DNA of 64,000 nt from Albirhodobacter sp042466415. Lineage in GTDB: Bacteria > Pseudomonadota > Alphaproteobacteria > Rhodobacterales > Rhodobacteraceae. This document shows positions 26,643-34,479 of this stretch, piece by piece (within the stretch, counting starts at the first letter, position 1; each line of letters opens with the position of its first letter). Location: positions 2,604,001 to 2,668,000 of the forward strand of contig NZ_JAXHCH010000002.1 of the NCBI RefSeq assembly GCF_042466415.1. The letters run 5' to 3'. The notes under the pieces are model-generated. The model made no database searches, was not told where the DNA came from, and worked only from the letters and a program-made list of their open reading frames with translations. A program made the position numbers and the translations under genes.

Positions 26643-27515
26643 TTATTCCGTGGCGCAGGGGATCGGCGTCTCGATCACATCCGCGCCTTTGCGGGTTTTG
26701 ATGGTGCAGACGCGCTCCGCCTCGACGGCGACGACCTGCTTTTGCTTGATGCCCAAAAGCTGGTCGGTGTTGATTTCGATCTCTGCGACTGCATTGCTAT
26801 TAATCGTTCCAACAAGCGCGAGGTTGAGCTGGCCGGTGGCGTTCGCCAAGGTCAGGGCGGCAACCTGTTCGGGCGACACCTCGACCGTCACTGTCCGCGC
26901 AATCATCGTCTCCTCCGACCGGTCCGCATCCGCGTTCTGGTTGATCGCGATCAGGCGCACGTTGGGCTGGATCAGCTTGGTTACCTGGCTGTTGCCCGAT
27001 CGGCCGGACCAGTACACGTCGACATGATCGCCGGGCCGCAAAAAGCCAGACACGCCCGTGGTGGCCGTCACATCAATGGTGAAGGCGCGCATGTTGTCTG
27101 CGAGATTCGCCATGATCCCCGCGTCAACGCCCGGTTCGGTGATTTTTGTCTCGAGGAGAGGTTCAAGCGGCTCATAAGAGCGCAGCGCAGCGCGTGGACG
27201 GGTCTCGCCGTCAAAGAACACTGCACGCGGAGCATTCGGATCACCCTGCGGCCCTGTGATGGCGGCATAGGCACCTGCAGGCGCTTTGCCCGCTTGAACC
27301 TTGATGATTTCGACATCTTCCATCGTAAACCGCTCGCCGTAGGCAAGTGCGCGCTTAGCGACGGCGACATCCATCAGCTGGGGGGTATTCGCTTGCGCAG
27401 CGAGGAGCTGGTCGCGCTGAACCGACATCTCGGCCATGTAATCCTGCGCCATAAATACAGCGAAGCCCGCAAGGCCCACACCGAGCGCCAAAACGAGGGC
27501 GACAATCATCCGCAT
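26643..27515 (-). CDS. cpaB: Flp pilus assembly protein CpaB/RcpC
   Basis: A 290-residue periplasmic protein with an N-terminal membrane anchor or signal (about 1-20), a SAF-type domain (about 45-115: AKRALAYGERFTMEDVEI) and the RcpC/CpaB C-terminal domain (about 125-235, GFLRPGDHVDVYWSG). CpaB proteins associate with the secretin and influence pilus stability. It is the first assembly gene after the pilin genes and about 240 bases downstream of the nearest flp. Confidence 0.94.
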   Translation of the reverse strand: MRMIVALVLALGVGLAGFAVFMAQDYMAEMSVQRDQLLAAQANTPQLMDVAVAKRALAYGERFTMEDVEIIKVQAGKAPAGAYAAITGPQGDPNAPRAVFFDGETRPRAALRSYEPLEPLLETKITEPGVDAGIMANLADNMRAFTIDVTATTGVSGFLRPGDHVDVYWSGRSGNSQVTKLIQPNVRLIAINQNADADRSEETMIARTVTVEVSPEQVAALTLANATGQLNLALVGTINSNAVAEIEINTDQLLGIKQKQVVAVEAERVCTIKTRKGADVIETPIPCATE

Positions 27516-27756
27516 GTCAAATTCCTTTCACTCCGGCCCGCCTAATTGCTCGGGGGCGTCTCTACGCCTGTAATGCGAGGCTGCTAGGGGCTATTTAGAG
27601 ATCAAAAATGGCGAGAGAAAGGCGAGGATGCATCGCCTCGGTGGCGGGGCCGCAATCGATATCGCGAAACGCAAGATCCGCCCAGGCAATTAAGCCGGGG
27701 CGGCGCGCAGATGATAGAATTAGGAACTGACGGAAGCCCAAGTCTCCGAGAGGACG

Positions 27757-27951
27757 TCAGAAGGCGGTCTTCACGGTCGCATCGGAAAGGTACTGCGTGA
27801 TTTCGTTCGTCAGGTCGGCAACGCCACCGCGAATCATATTCAGCGCAGCGATGCCGAGCCCAACGGTCGCTGCGGTCAGAACAACCCAATCGACCGTCAC
27901 TGCACCGTCCTCATCGTCTTTAAGGCGTTTTGCGAATTTAAAGAAAGTCAT
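27757..27951 (-). CDS. Flp-family pilin, divergent copy
   Basis: A 64-residue Flp prepilin: a charged leader (MTFFKFAKRLKDDEDG), then the processing site G|AVTVDW and a hydrophobic helix (VVLTAATVGLGIAALNMI). After the cleavage glycine, Asp and Trp occupy positions 5 and 6, where most Flp pilins have Glu-Tyr. The C-terminus (SDATVKTAF) matches the other three copies in ending with Phe. The ATG at 27951 has GGAGA seven bases upstream. It is the closest pilin to cpaB and the most diverged of the four. Confidence 0.88.
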   Translation of the reverse strand: MTFFKFAKRLKDDEDGAVTVDWVVLTAATVGLGIAALNMIRGGVADLTNEITQYLSDATVKTAF

Positions 27952-28186
27952 GTTCGTCTCCATAATCTTACGGCGCATCCGATATCTCACACGAATACAA
28001 AACTCGTTTACGGCAAGCGAGATGGTAAACGAAATCTGACCGCCTCGCGATGGCCTTCAATGACTTAGAATTTGGGCATCAGTAGGGCAGTCAGGCCCCT
28101 ATTTTGGAAACACTCCATATCATAGCCCTGGCATTGTATTGCGCGCGGGAATGAATGCAGCGGACACCTTCCCCGCAATAAGCAAA

Positions 28187-28209
28187 AGGCCGCACAGATT
28201 GTGCGGCCT
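28187..28209 (-). terminator. Terminator after third flp gene (28243-28437)
   Basis: AGGCCGCACA at 28187-28196 pairs perfectly with TGTGCGGCCT at 28200-28209 (loop of three). On the minus strand it is followed by TTTGC, placing a short U-run just past the stem, 34 bases beyond the pilin stop. Confidence 0.8.
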
Positions 28210-28242
28210 GATGGCGATGATCCCCAATGGAGATCGATCAAA

Positions 28243-28437
28243 TTAGAAGGTCGATTTAATCGTGATGCTCGACAGGTGCGCATCGATCGAGGTCGAGGCT
28301 TTACCGGTGCCTTTGGTGACCATCGAGAGCGCTGCCGCGCCGAGGCCAACCACTGCTGCGGTCAGAACAACCCAGTCAACGGTCACAGCGCCTTCTTCTT
28401 CTGCATTGAATTTTTTAACGAGTTTGAACAGTTTCAT
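28243..28437 (-). CDS. Flp-family pilin, copy A
   Basis: A 64-residue Flp prepilin, nearly identical to the copies at 28715 and 29205: leader MKLFKLVKKFNAEEEG, cleavage before AVTVDWVVLTAAVVGLGAAAL, C-terminus SSITIKSTF. It differs from the other two mainly after residue 45 (KASTSIDAHLSS). It has its own GGAGAGAC ribosome binding site and a downstream stem-loop, so it can be expressed as a separate short message. Confidence 0.9.
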   Translation of the reverse strand: MKLFKLVKKFNAEEEGAVTVDWVVLTAAVVGLGAAALSMVTKGTGKASTSIDAHLSSITIKSTF

Positions 28438-28634
28438 GGGGTCTCTCCTACCGAGTGATTAATCGTAAGTGGTTTCTGGCTAGGCGTTTGCGCCTTGGCA
28501 TGAGGTCGTTTTGGCTCCCAATCTGGGCGTGAATGGGGCGATCCGTAGGCCATTTTCGAGCAGCGTCATTTTCATTAGCCTATGGCGCGCAAAGAAAATC
28601 TCGGCCGGGTCATCGAGAAGATGGGCATTTAAAG

Positions 28635-28665
28635 AAATAGGCCGCGCATCGTGCGCGGCCTATTT
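28635..28665 (-). terminator. Terminator after second flp gene (28715-28909)
   Basis: A perfect 14-bp stem, AAATAGGCCGCGCA at 28635-28648 and TGCGCGGCCTATTT at 28652-28665 with a three-base loop, lies 49 bases beyond the pilin stop and continues into TTTAAAT on the minus strand. Confidence 0.82.
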
Positions 28666-28714
28666 CGTTGGGCGTTCAGAGGTCGTTGCGTCACGCTATC
28701 TGAGAGCGATACCC

Positions 28715-28909
28715 TTAGAAGGTCGTTTTCACCGAAACGCTCGACAGCGCGACGTTGATCTTCGTCGACGCGGCGCCCGTACCCTTCGTGACCATCGCGA
28801 GCGCTGCTGCGCCAAGGCCAACCACTGCTGCGGTCAGAACAACCCAGTCAACAGTCACGGCGCCTTCTTCTTCTGCATTGAATTTCTTAACGAGCTTGAA
28901 AAGTTTCAT
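28715..28909 (-). CDS. Flp-family pilin, copy B
   Basis: A 64-residue Flp prepilin with the same leader and GAVTVDW site as its neighbours. It differs from copy C (29205) at only a few positions: Ala instead of Ser before MVTKGTG, and KINVALSSVSVKTTF at the end. It has an own ribosome binding site (AGAGATC-type upstream of the ATG) and terminator. The high similarity at protein and nucleotide level points to recent tandem duplication or gene conversion. Confidence 0.9.
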   Translation of the reverse strand: MKLFKLVKKFNAEEEGAVTVDWVVLTAAVVGLGAAALAMVTKGTGAASTKINVALSSVSVKTTF

Positions 28910-29130
28910 CTGATCTCTCCGACAGATTGGTTGACCGTATGTTTCTGGCTAAGCGTTTTCGCTTTTGCGTAACGCTTTGTTGACCTTGAAAATGGGCGGG
29001 AGTGGGGCGGACTGGGGGTATTTTGGTGCGTGCCGTTTTAAGTTTCGGCGCGGCATTTTGGGGGCAGGGTTGAGAAGCCCTGCCGCGAGGCGGGAGTGGG
29101 CCGTGCCGCGGTCCGGCGCCAAAACGCAAG

Positions 29131-29153
29131 AGGCCGCGCAGAAAGCGCGGCCT
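29131..29153 (-). terminator. Terminator-like hairpin after first flp gene (29205-29399)
   Basis: AGGCCGCGC at 29131-29139 pairs with GCGCGGCCT at 29145-29153 around AGAAA. On the minus strand it is followed by CTTGCGTTTT, a weaker U-run than at the other pilin genes. Confidence 0.65.
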
Positions 29154-29204
29154 GGTGCCAGATCCCGTTCGGGTCTTAAGTCGTCGCGCGTGGCGACGCC
29201 GGTC

Positions 29205-29399
29205 TTAGAAGGTCGTTTTAACGGTAACGCTCGACAGGGCAGCGTCGATTTTCGTGGAGGCTGCGCCTGTGCCTTTGGTGACCATCGAGAGCGCTGCTGC
29301 GCCGAGGCCAACCACTGCTGCGGTCAGAACAACCCAGTCAACAGTCACAGCGCCTTCTTCTTCTGCGTTGAATTTTTTAACGAGTTTGAACAGTTTCAT
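29205..29399 (-). CDS. Flp-family pilin, copy C (first in the array)
   Basis: A 64-residue Flp prepilin: leader MKLFKLVKKFNAEEEG, mature N-terminus AVTVDWVVLTAAVVGLGAAAL, C-terminus SSVTVKTTF. It is the promoter-proximal copy, facing the 398-base AT-richer gap before the divergent lytic transglycosylase gene. The ATG at 29399 is preceded by GGAGAGACCCG. A longer open frame upstream (to 29558) is not pilin-like and is disregarded. Confidence 0.9.
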   Translation of the reverse strand: MKLFKLVKKFNAEEEGAVTVDWVVLTAAVVGLGAAALSMVTKGTGAASTKIDAALSSVTVKTTF

Positions 29400-29797
29400 C
29401 GGGTCTCTCCTAGAGAAAATGTGAGCCGCTCTGGGCGGCCGATCAGGTTTGTGGCACCACGTTCCGGTGCCGGTAGATCGGCTGTCCGTCGCGGGATGAG
29501 GATGTTTTGACCTGTGATCATGGCGCGAATTGGGCACGGTCGCGGCGGTTTTGGACATCGGACGTTATTTTTGGTGAATTCATTTATCGTATTGAATTTT
29601 ATCGATAAAAAATGATGGATCGCCGCTGCCTCGGGAGAAACTCTGATCTGGATTGCCGCAGTTTCCCCAGAAACGCACGCGTTGCGGCGCCTTTTTGTGG
29701 ATTTTTCCGCAAGACTCGCGAATAAAGAGAGCAAGAGCGTCCATAAGGGCGCCAATCGAGCAGTTACGCGCAAGTGCGCAGAGTCAGGATAGCGCGG
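29400..29797. other. Intergenic region between flp array and lytic transglycosylase gene
   Basis: About 400 bases with no convincing gene. The middle (29560-29625) is distinctly AT-rich compared with surroundings and holds a 14-bp palindrome; it is the natural place for the divergent promoters of the pilin array (minus) and the transglycosylase (plus). I cannot assign confident -35/-10 boxes. Confidence 0.6.
29597..29610. promoter_or_regulatory. 14-bp palindrome upstream of the flp array
   Basis: TTTTATCGATAAAA is a perfect palindrome inside the AT-rich stretch about 200 bases upstream of the first pilin start. It could be an operator for a dimeric regulator of pilin expression; it could also be chance in an AT-rich patch. 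Confidence 0.35.
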
Positions 29798-30634
29798 ATG
29801 CGCAAACAGGCATTGAGTCTTCTTCTTTGCGCGGCCTTCTGGGCCGAGCGCGCTGTGGCCGAAACCGCGCCACAGCTCGGCCCTGTCGCGACGATCAAAC
29901 GCATCGGGGTGCCAAAGGCGGGACAAAAGAAACTTTTGACGATCCAGATCGATCCAGAGGAGCAAGCGCGCGCTTTGGCCTCCTTGCCAGCATGGGTCGA
30001 AAAGTCGCCCGTCGCCGCGAGTGCGCCTACGGGGCCGCGCGCACCTGCGGCGTATGATTGGTATTGGAAGGCCGTATCCCCCGCCTTGGGAGATGTCTCG
30101 GGGCGCTTCACAACGGCGATTTCGGCGTTAGGTCAAGGCCCCGGCGGGAGCTCCGTCGCCGCGCCGCGGCTCGCGCATCTTCAGACGATTGCTCAATCCC
30201 ACGGGCGCGAGATCCTCGCCGCGACAATCGGAACAAACGTATCGCCCGCGCTGGTTTTGGCCGTGATCGGAATCGAATCCGGCGGAAAGATCGATGCGGT
30301 CTCATCCGCAGGCGCGCAGGGCTTGATGCAGCTTATCCCGGCAACGGCCGAGCGCTTTGCCGTGAGCGATTCGAACGATCCCAAACAGAACATTAAAGGC
30401 GGCGTGGCCTATCTCGATTGGTTGATGAAAGAGTTCGATAACGATCCGCTGATGGTTCTTGCCGCCTATAACGCGGGGGAGGGTGCGGTCCGCAAGGCGG
30501 GCGGCGTTCCCGATTATGTCGAGACCCGCAATTATGTCCCGAAAGTTCTCGCCGCGTGGAATGTTGCGCGCGGATTATGTCTGTCTCCGCCGGAACTCGT
30601 TTCCGACGGCTGTGTGTTTGCGTTGAAAGGATAA
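29798..30634 (+). CDS. Lytic transglycosylase (SLT domain)
   Basis: A 278-residue periplasmic protein with a signal peptide (about 1-22), a non-conserved region, and a C-terminal SLT domain (about 150-260). The catalytic glutamate is E160 (IGIESGG), followed by SSAGAQGLMQLIPATAERF, NIKGGVAYLDWLM and LAAYNAGEGAV, all diagnostic. It cleaves peptidoglycan glycan strands. It is divergent from the pilin array, so local wall opening for pilus or envelope machinery is plausible. The ATG at 29798 is chosen over a GTG at 29774 because the signal peptide begins there. Confidence 0.93.
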   Translation: MRKQALSLLLCAAFWAERAVAETAPQLGPVATIKRIGVPKAGQKKLLTIQIDPEEQARALASLPAWVEKSPVAASAPTGPRAPAAYDWYWKAVSPALGDVSGRFTTAISALGQGPGGSSVAAPRLAHLQTIAQSHGREILAATIGTNVSPALVLAVIGIESGGKIDAVSSAGAQGLMQLIPATAERFAVSDSNDPKQNIKGGVAYLDWLMKEFDNDPLMVLAAYNAGEGAVRKAGGVPDYVETRNYVPKVLAAWNVARGLCLSPPELVSDGCVFALKG

Positions 30635-30637
30635 CTG

Positions 30638-32044
30638 ATGTCGAAGCCCTTGGTTTTGGATGCTGATGGCACCTTTCTGCGCACGGATATGTTGCTGGAG
30701 GCCTTTTGGGGGGGGCTCGGGCGTGATCCGTTCGCGACACTCAAAGCCCTGCGCTACCTTGGGGATCGCGCGCGGCTGAAGGCGGAGCTGGCGCGGATTG
30801 CGCAAATTCGCGTTGATCTGTTGCCCGTCAATGAGGGGGTTGTGCGCCTCGCGCGTGCGGCGCAGGCCGAGGGGCGGGAGGTGATCCTTGCCTCCGCCTC
30901 CGATGAGATGCAGGTAAAGCCGCTTGCGGCCTTTCATGGTCTCTCGGATCGTGTGTTCGCGTCGGACGGGGTCACCAATCTGAAGTCCAAAGCGAAGGCG
31001 GATGCGCTGACGGGGGCGTTCGGTGACGCGGGCTTCGATTATGCGGGGAACTCGCAAGACGATCTCGCCGTGTGGGAACACGCGAATCATGCGATCGTCG
31101 TCGGTAAGGTCGACGGCGCGCCTGCGGACGCGATGCATCTCGCGAGCGGGTACCACTGGCGCGGCTTGTGGAAGGCGATTCGTCCGCATCAATGGGTGAA
31201 AAACGTTCTCTTGTTGCTGCCCATCATTGCCGCGCATGAGTTTAACCTCGCCCATCTTTGGCTGACGCTTTGCGGTATCGTGGCGTTTAGCGCGGCGGCT
31301 TCGTCGATCTATATCATTAATGATCTGCTCGATCTTGAGGCGGATCGGTTGCACCCCACCAAGTGCCGCCGTCCGTTTGCCGCAGGCACGGCCTCGATTA
31401 CGTCCGGGATGGGTGCGTTTGTCGGCCTCGCGGCGATTGCGCTGGGGGTAGGTGCACTGCTTGGGGGCGCTTTCTTCGGTGTCGTCAGTCTCTATATGAT
31501 CACCTCGCTCGCATATTCGTTAAAACTTAAACGGATGCGCTGGGTCGATGTCGCGACATTGGCCGCGCTGTATACGATTCGCGTCGTCGCGGGCGCAGCA
31601 GCGGGCGGGGTCGATACTTCCGTCTATATGCTGATCTTCATTTTCCCCGTCTTCGTCGCGCTGGGCTGCGTCAAGCGGTTGACCGAGCTCACGCTTGCTA
31701 CCACTGACGATCGTTTGCCAGGGCGGGGATACGGGCGGCTGGATCGCGGCGATCTGCTAAATGTCGCGGGGCTCGGCGTGTTTGGCGCGCTCCTAATCTT
31801 TTTCCTCTACACGGTTTCCGATCAAGGACGCGAGCTTTACCCCGACACGTGGTTGATGTGGCTTGCGATGATCCCGATGGCGTTCTGGCTGATCCGGATG
31901 GTGGTCTTGGGATACATCGGAAAACAGGATTACGACCCAATCGTCTTCGCCCTGAAGGACAAACTCGGGTTGGGCGTTTTGATGATCACGCTTTCTTTAA
32001 TGTTCTGGGCGGCGGGCCTCTGGGCGCAATGGTTCGGCGGATAA
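30638..32044 (+). CDS. HAD-UbiA fusion: DPPR synthase-type prenyltransferase with N-terminal phosphatase domain
   Basis: A 468-residue two-domain protein. Residues about 1-170 are a HAD-like hydrolase with motif I DADGT (D8, D10), motif II LASAS, a downstream lysine (LKSKAK) and motif IV GNSQDDLAVW. Residues about 185-468 are a UbiA-family polytopic prenyltransferase: RPHQWVKNVLLLLP and NDLLDLEADRLHPTKCRRP, with N228, D229, D232 and D236 forming the NDxxDxxxD motif. This motif closely resembles mycobacterial Rv3806c, which transfers 5-phosphoribose to decaprenyl phosphate; the fused HAD could remove the 5-phosphate. It starts three bases after the transglycosylase gene. Confidence 0.88.
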   Translation: MSKPLVLDADGTFLRTDMLLEAFWGGLGRDPFATLKALRYLGDRARLKAELARIAQIRVDLLPVNEGVVRLARAAQAEGREVILASASDEMQVKPLAAFHGLSDRVFASDGVTNLKSKAKADALTGAFGDAGFDYAGNSQDDLAVWEHANHAIVVGKVDGAPADAMHLASGYHWRGLWKAIRPHQWVKNVLLLLPIIAAHEFNLAHLWLTLCGIVAFSAAASSIYIINDLLDLEADRLHPTKCRRPFAAGTASITSGMGAFVGLAAIALGVGALLGGAFFGVVSLYMITSLAYSLKLKRMRWVDVATLAALYTIRVVAGAAAGGVDTSVYMLIFIFPVFVALGCVKRLTELTLATTDDRLPGRGYGRLDRGDLLNVAGLGVFGALLIFFLYTVSDQGRELYPDTWLMWLAMIPMAFWLIRMVVLGYIGKQDYDPIVFALKDKLGLGVLMITLSLMFWAAGLWAQWFGG

Positions 32045-32048
32045 TGCG

Positions 32049-32082
32049 CGGTTTGCGTTGCGCTTAAGCGCTTCGCAAACCG
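32049..32082. terminator. Possible bidirectional terminator between convergent genes
   Basis: CGGTTTGCG at 32049-32057 and CGCAAACCG at 32074-32082 flank a 12-bp palindrome GCGCTTAAGCGC, making one long stem with a TT/TT bulge. It overlaps the last codons of the DprE1-like gene. There is no T-run, so function as a terminator is uncertain. Confidence 0.45.
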
Positions 32083-33362
32083 AGCCTGCGAACGAGATCC
32101 GTTTCATAAACCGCATCAGGGTCTGCTTTTTCGACCTCAGCCTGCCACGCCCCCAACTCCGCATACATCACACGGATTTTGGCGGCTTCGGCCAGCGCAT
32201 CCTTCGCGAAATAAAGCCTTCCGCCCGCATCCACGGCGCGCATCTCTAACGAGCGGATCAGCTCGCGCGCCGCCGCGCGGTTGGGGAAGTCAATCGCGAG
32301 CGTATAGCCTTCCATCGGAAAACTTAGATAGCCCGCACGTCCTGTGCCCATGCGTTTGAGCACGGCAAGCGGCGAGGCGAGACCGGACGTCGCGATATCC
32401 AGCAGCATCCCGCGCAATGTTTCGGCCTGATCAAGGGGAACAACGCATTGAAACTGATGGAATCCGCGCTTGCCATACAGCCGGTTCCAGTCGTGGATTT
32501 TGTCGAGCGGGAAGAAAAAATCTGTCAGCGGTTTTACCAGCGTGCGTCCCCGCGCGGGGACGCGGTAAAAGTAGAGTGTGTTGAACGCCCGCACGATGGG
32601 GGCAGCCAAAGCCCAACGCGGCGCATCCATTGGCACTTTCATCGGCGTCTCACGCGGATTTGCTAAGCCTTTGGCGCTTTCGCCTTCCTCAACGATGCCG
32701 CGCCCCAGACCGGTGCCGGTCGCCGTAGCGTCGATCCAGCCGACGGTGTAACTTGCCGTGGATTGATCGAGCATGGAGAGATGCTCCGCCCAGTTTTCTG
32801 CGCGCCGTTCTGTCACTGTGACGATGTCACCGAGGGTGCGGATCAGTTGGAGCTTTGCCGAGATAATCACCCCTGTCTGCCCCAAGCCGCCGCAAGTTGC
32901 GCGGAACAAATCCGTCTCGGGCAAGGCAAGGCAGGTCTTGCCGTGCTGCGCGAGGGTGATCTCGAGGAGATGTTGGCCAAACGAACCCGCGTGATGGTGA
33001 TTCTTGCCGTGGACATCTTGCGCGATGCATCCGCCGATGGTCGCAAACCCAGTGCCGGGCATCACCGCAGGCATCCATCCGCGCGGCGCAAGAAGTGTCG
33101 CAATGTCGCCAATCCGCGCGCCAGCTTCAACGTCAAGAATGCCCGTTGTCTCGTCAAAGCTGATAATCCGGTCCAGCTTTGTCATATCGATCATCCGGCC
33201 GCCGTCATTGAGCGCGGCATCTCCGTAAGATCGGCGCATCCCCATAGCCGGCGCATCCAAGCTGAGATTTTCTGCGCGCGTCCGGTCGGTCGGGCGGGTT
33301 ATCTCGCCCTTTGCGGTAATCGCGCGGCCCCATCCGGCGTATTTGGTTGGCTTCCAAGGCAT
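32064..33362 (-). CDS. FAD-binding oxidoreductase, DprE1-like
   Basis: A 432-residue vanillyl-alcohol-oxidase-type flavoenzyme. The FAD domain (about 1-190) shows GWGR near the start, RSYGDAALN, and the PGTGFATIGGCIAQDVHGKNHHHAGSFG segment where the ADP moiety binds; the substrate domain follows. It strongly resembles DprE1, which oxidises decaprenylphosphoryl ribose to its 2-keto form in D-arabinose donor synthesis. The residue aligned with the inhibitor-reactive cysteine of mycobacterial DprE1 seems to be A356 (GYTLAIDFP). The ATG at 33362 is preferred to 33392, which lies inside the upstream gene. Confidence 0.87.
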   Translation of the reverse strand: MPWKPTKYAGWGRAITAKGEITRPTDRTRAENLSLDAPAMGMRRSYGDAALNDGGRMIDMTKLDRIISFDETTGILDVEAGARIGDIATLLAPRGWMPAVMPGTGFATIGGCIAQDVHGKNHHHAGSFGQHLLEITLAQHGKTCLALPETDLFRATCGGLGQTGVIISAKLQLIRTLGDIVTVTERRAENWAEHLSMLDQSTASYTVGWIDATATGTGLGRGIVEEGESAKGLANPRETPMKVPMDAPRWALAAPIVRAFNTLYFYRVPARGRTLVKPLTDFFFPLDKIHDWNRLYGKRGFHQFQCVVPLDQAETLRGMLLDIATSGLASPLAVLKRMGTGRAGYLSFPMEGYTLAIDFPNRAAARELIRSLEMRAVDAGGRLYFAKDALAEAAKIRVMYAELGAWQAEVEKADPDAVYETDLVRRLGLRSA

Positions 33363-33363
33363 G

Positions 33364-34338
33364 TCAGGCTCTCTTTGATCTTCGTTCGGCAATCGGGAAA
33401 ATCGCTAATCCGACCGCAATTGCAAACCACAGCGTCGTGAGACGGATCACAGCCGTCGCGGGAATGGAGGTTTCAAGCGGGATGCCCTCAAGTGCGAGGA
33501 GCCCGACCATCGCAGCCTCCGCGCCACCCAGCCCGCCGGGCGCGCCCGTTAGGCCACCGGCCAATGTGGCGAACAGGAAAATGGCAATGGCTTTCGCGGC
33601 GCCGATGTCAGCACCCATGGCAACCAGGAGCAGGTGGAAGGCGTAGCCCTCCGCGGCCCAGCCCGCCAGACCCGCGAGAAGCCCCAACAACAATGTCGGC
33701 CCATGGCTAAAACGCGCGACGAGGCGCGCCGCGGCCCGCGCGCGCGCAAAAACACGCGGCGCACGGCCCAAGAGCCGGTAAACTAGAGTGATCAGCCCCG
33801 TCAGCAGAACCGGCCGCGTGGCAACATAGGCCGCACCCAGCGCGAGAATCACGACCGGTGCCGCGCCCTTGATTCCGCCAGTTGCAAAAAGCAAGGTGAT
33901 CGCAAGCAGCAAAGCCATAGCAGCAAGGTCCGATGCGCGGTCCATCAAGACGAGTGGCGCCGACCGTTCGACCGCCCATCCCGTTTCGCGTTTGATCCAG
34001 CGCATCCGCACCAGCTCCCCCACACGGCCTGGCGTGACCGACATCGCGAATCCGCCGATGAAATGCAGCGCATTCACCCCCAGCCCGAGCGGCACACCTA
34101 AGCGTCGCGCAAACACGTGCCAACGCACAGACCGCAGACCGTAATTCACCAACGAGAGCGCCAAAAGGCCCGCGACGAGGCCCGCGTTCAGCCGAGTGAT
34201 TTGCGCCCAAGTTTCCGCCCAGCCCGTTGCGGAGGCGAGGCCCGCAAGGCCAAGCCCTACGAGACCGATTAGACCAATCAGGAGCAATTGATCGCGGGTG
34301 CGTTTTGAACGCGGTATTGGGGGGGGCGGTGTCATCAT
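33364..34338 (-). CDS. Lysylphosphatidylglycerol synthase TM-region (UPF0104) family membrane protein
   Basis: A protein of about 324 residues with roughly eight membrane helices and the family signatures RSVRWHVFARRLG, GFAMSVTPGRVGELVRMRWI and GAPGGLGGAEAAMVGL. Family members are lipid flippases or unassigned membrane proteins. The start is uncertain: adjacent ATGs at 34338 and 34335 both lack a clear ribosome binding site, and a TTG at 34368 is in frame. It precedes the DprE1-like gene by one base, so a role in moving a lipid-linked sugar across the membrane is an attractive inference. Confidence 0.85.
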   Translation of the reverse strand: MMTPPPPIPRSKRTRDQLLLIGLIGLVGLGLAGLASATGWAETWAQITRLNAGLVAGLLALSLVNYGLRSVRWHVFARRLGVPLGLGVNALHFIGGFAMSVTPGRVGELVRMRWIKRETGWAVERSAPLVLMDRASDLAAMALLLAITLLFATGGIKGAAPVVILALGAAYVATRPVLLTGLITLVYRLLGRAPRVFARARAAARLVARFSHGPTLLLGLLAGLAGWAAEGYAFHLLLVAMGADIGAAKAIAIFLFATLAGGLTGAPGGLGGAEAAMVGLLALEGIPLETSIPATAVIRLTTLWFAIAVGLAIFPIAERRSKRA

Positions 34339-34429
34339 GATAAAGGAGTTAATGACCGAGTTCGTCAAAAATATGAACTTGTTTCTTACGCCTCATGAGA
34401 CTTGGCGGCTTTGCGGAATAATATGAAAG

Positions 34430-34454
34430 CGGCCCCGCACGTGGGGCGGGGCCG
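34430..34454 (-). terminator. Hairpin downstream of scoB
   Basis: CGGCCCCGC at 34430-34438 pairs with GCGGGGCCG at 34446-34454. On the minus strand it is followed by CTTTCATATT, a weak U-run, 26 bases after the scoB stop. Confidence 0.6.
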
Positions 34455-34479
34455 TAACAGTGTTTGCACAAGGCGATCG

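Noticed and set aside
27620..27638. Six-bp stem downstream of the divergent pilin gene as a terminator
   Set aside because: The stem AGGCGA/TCGCCT is short and the following T-run is interrupted, so it is too weak to list.
28187..29399. Regular repeats around the pilin genes as a CRISPR array
   Set aside because: The repeated units are about 500 bases long, protein-coding and separated by terminators; they are duplicated pilin genes.
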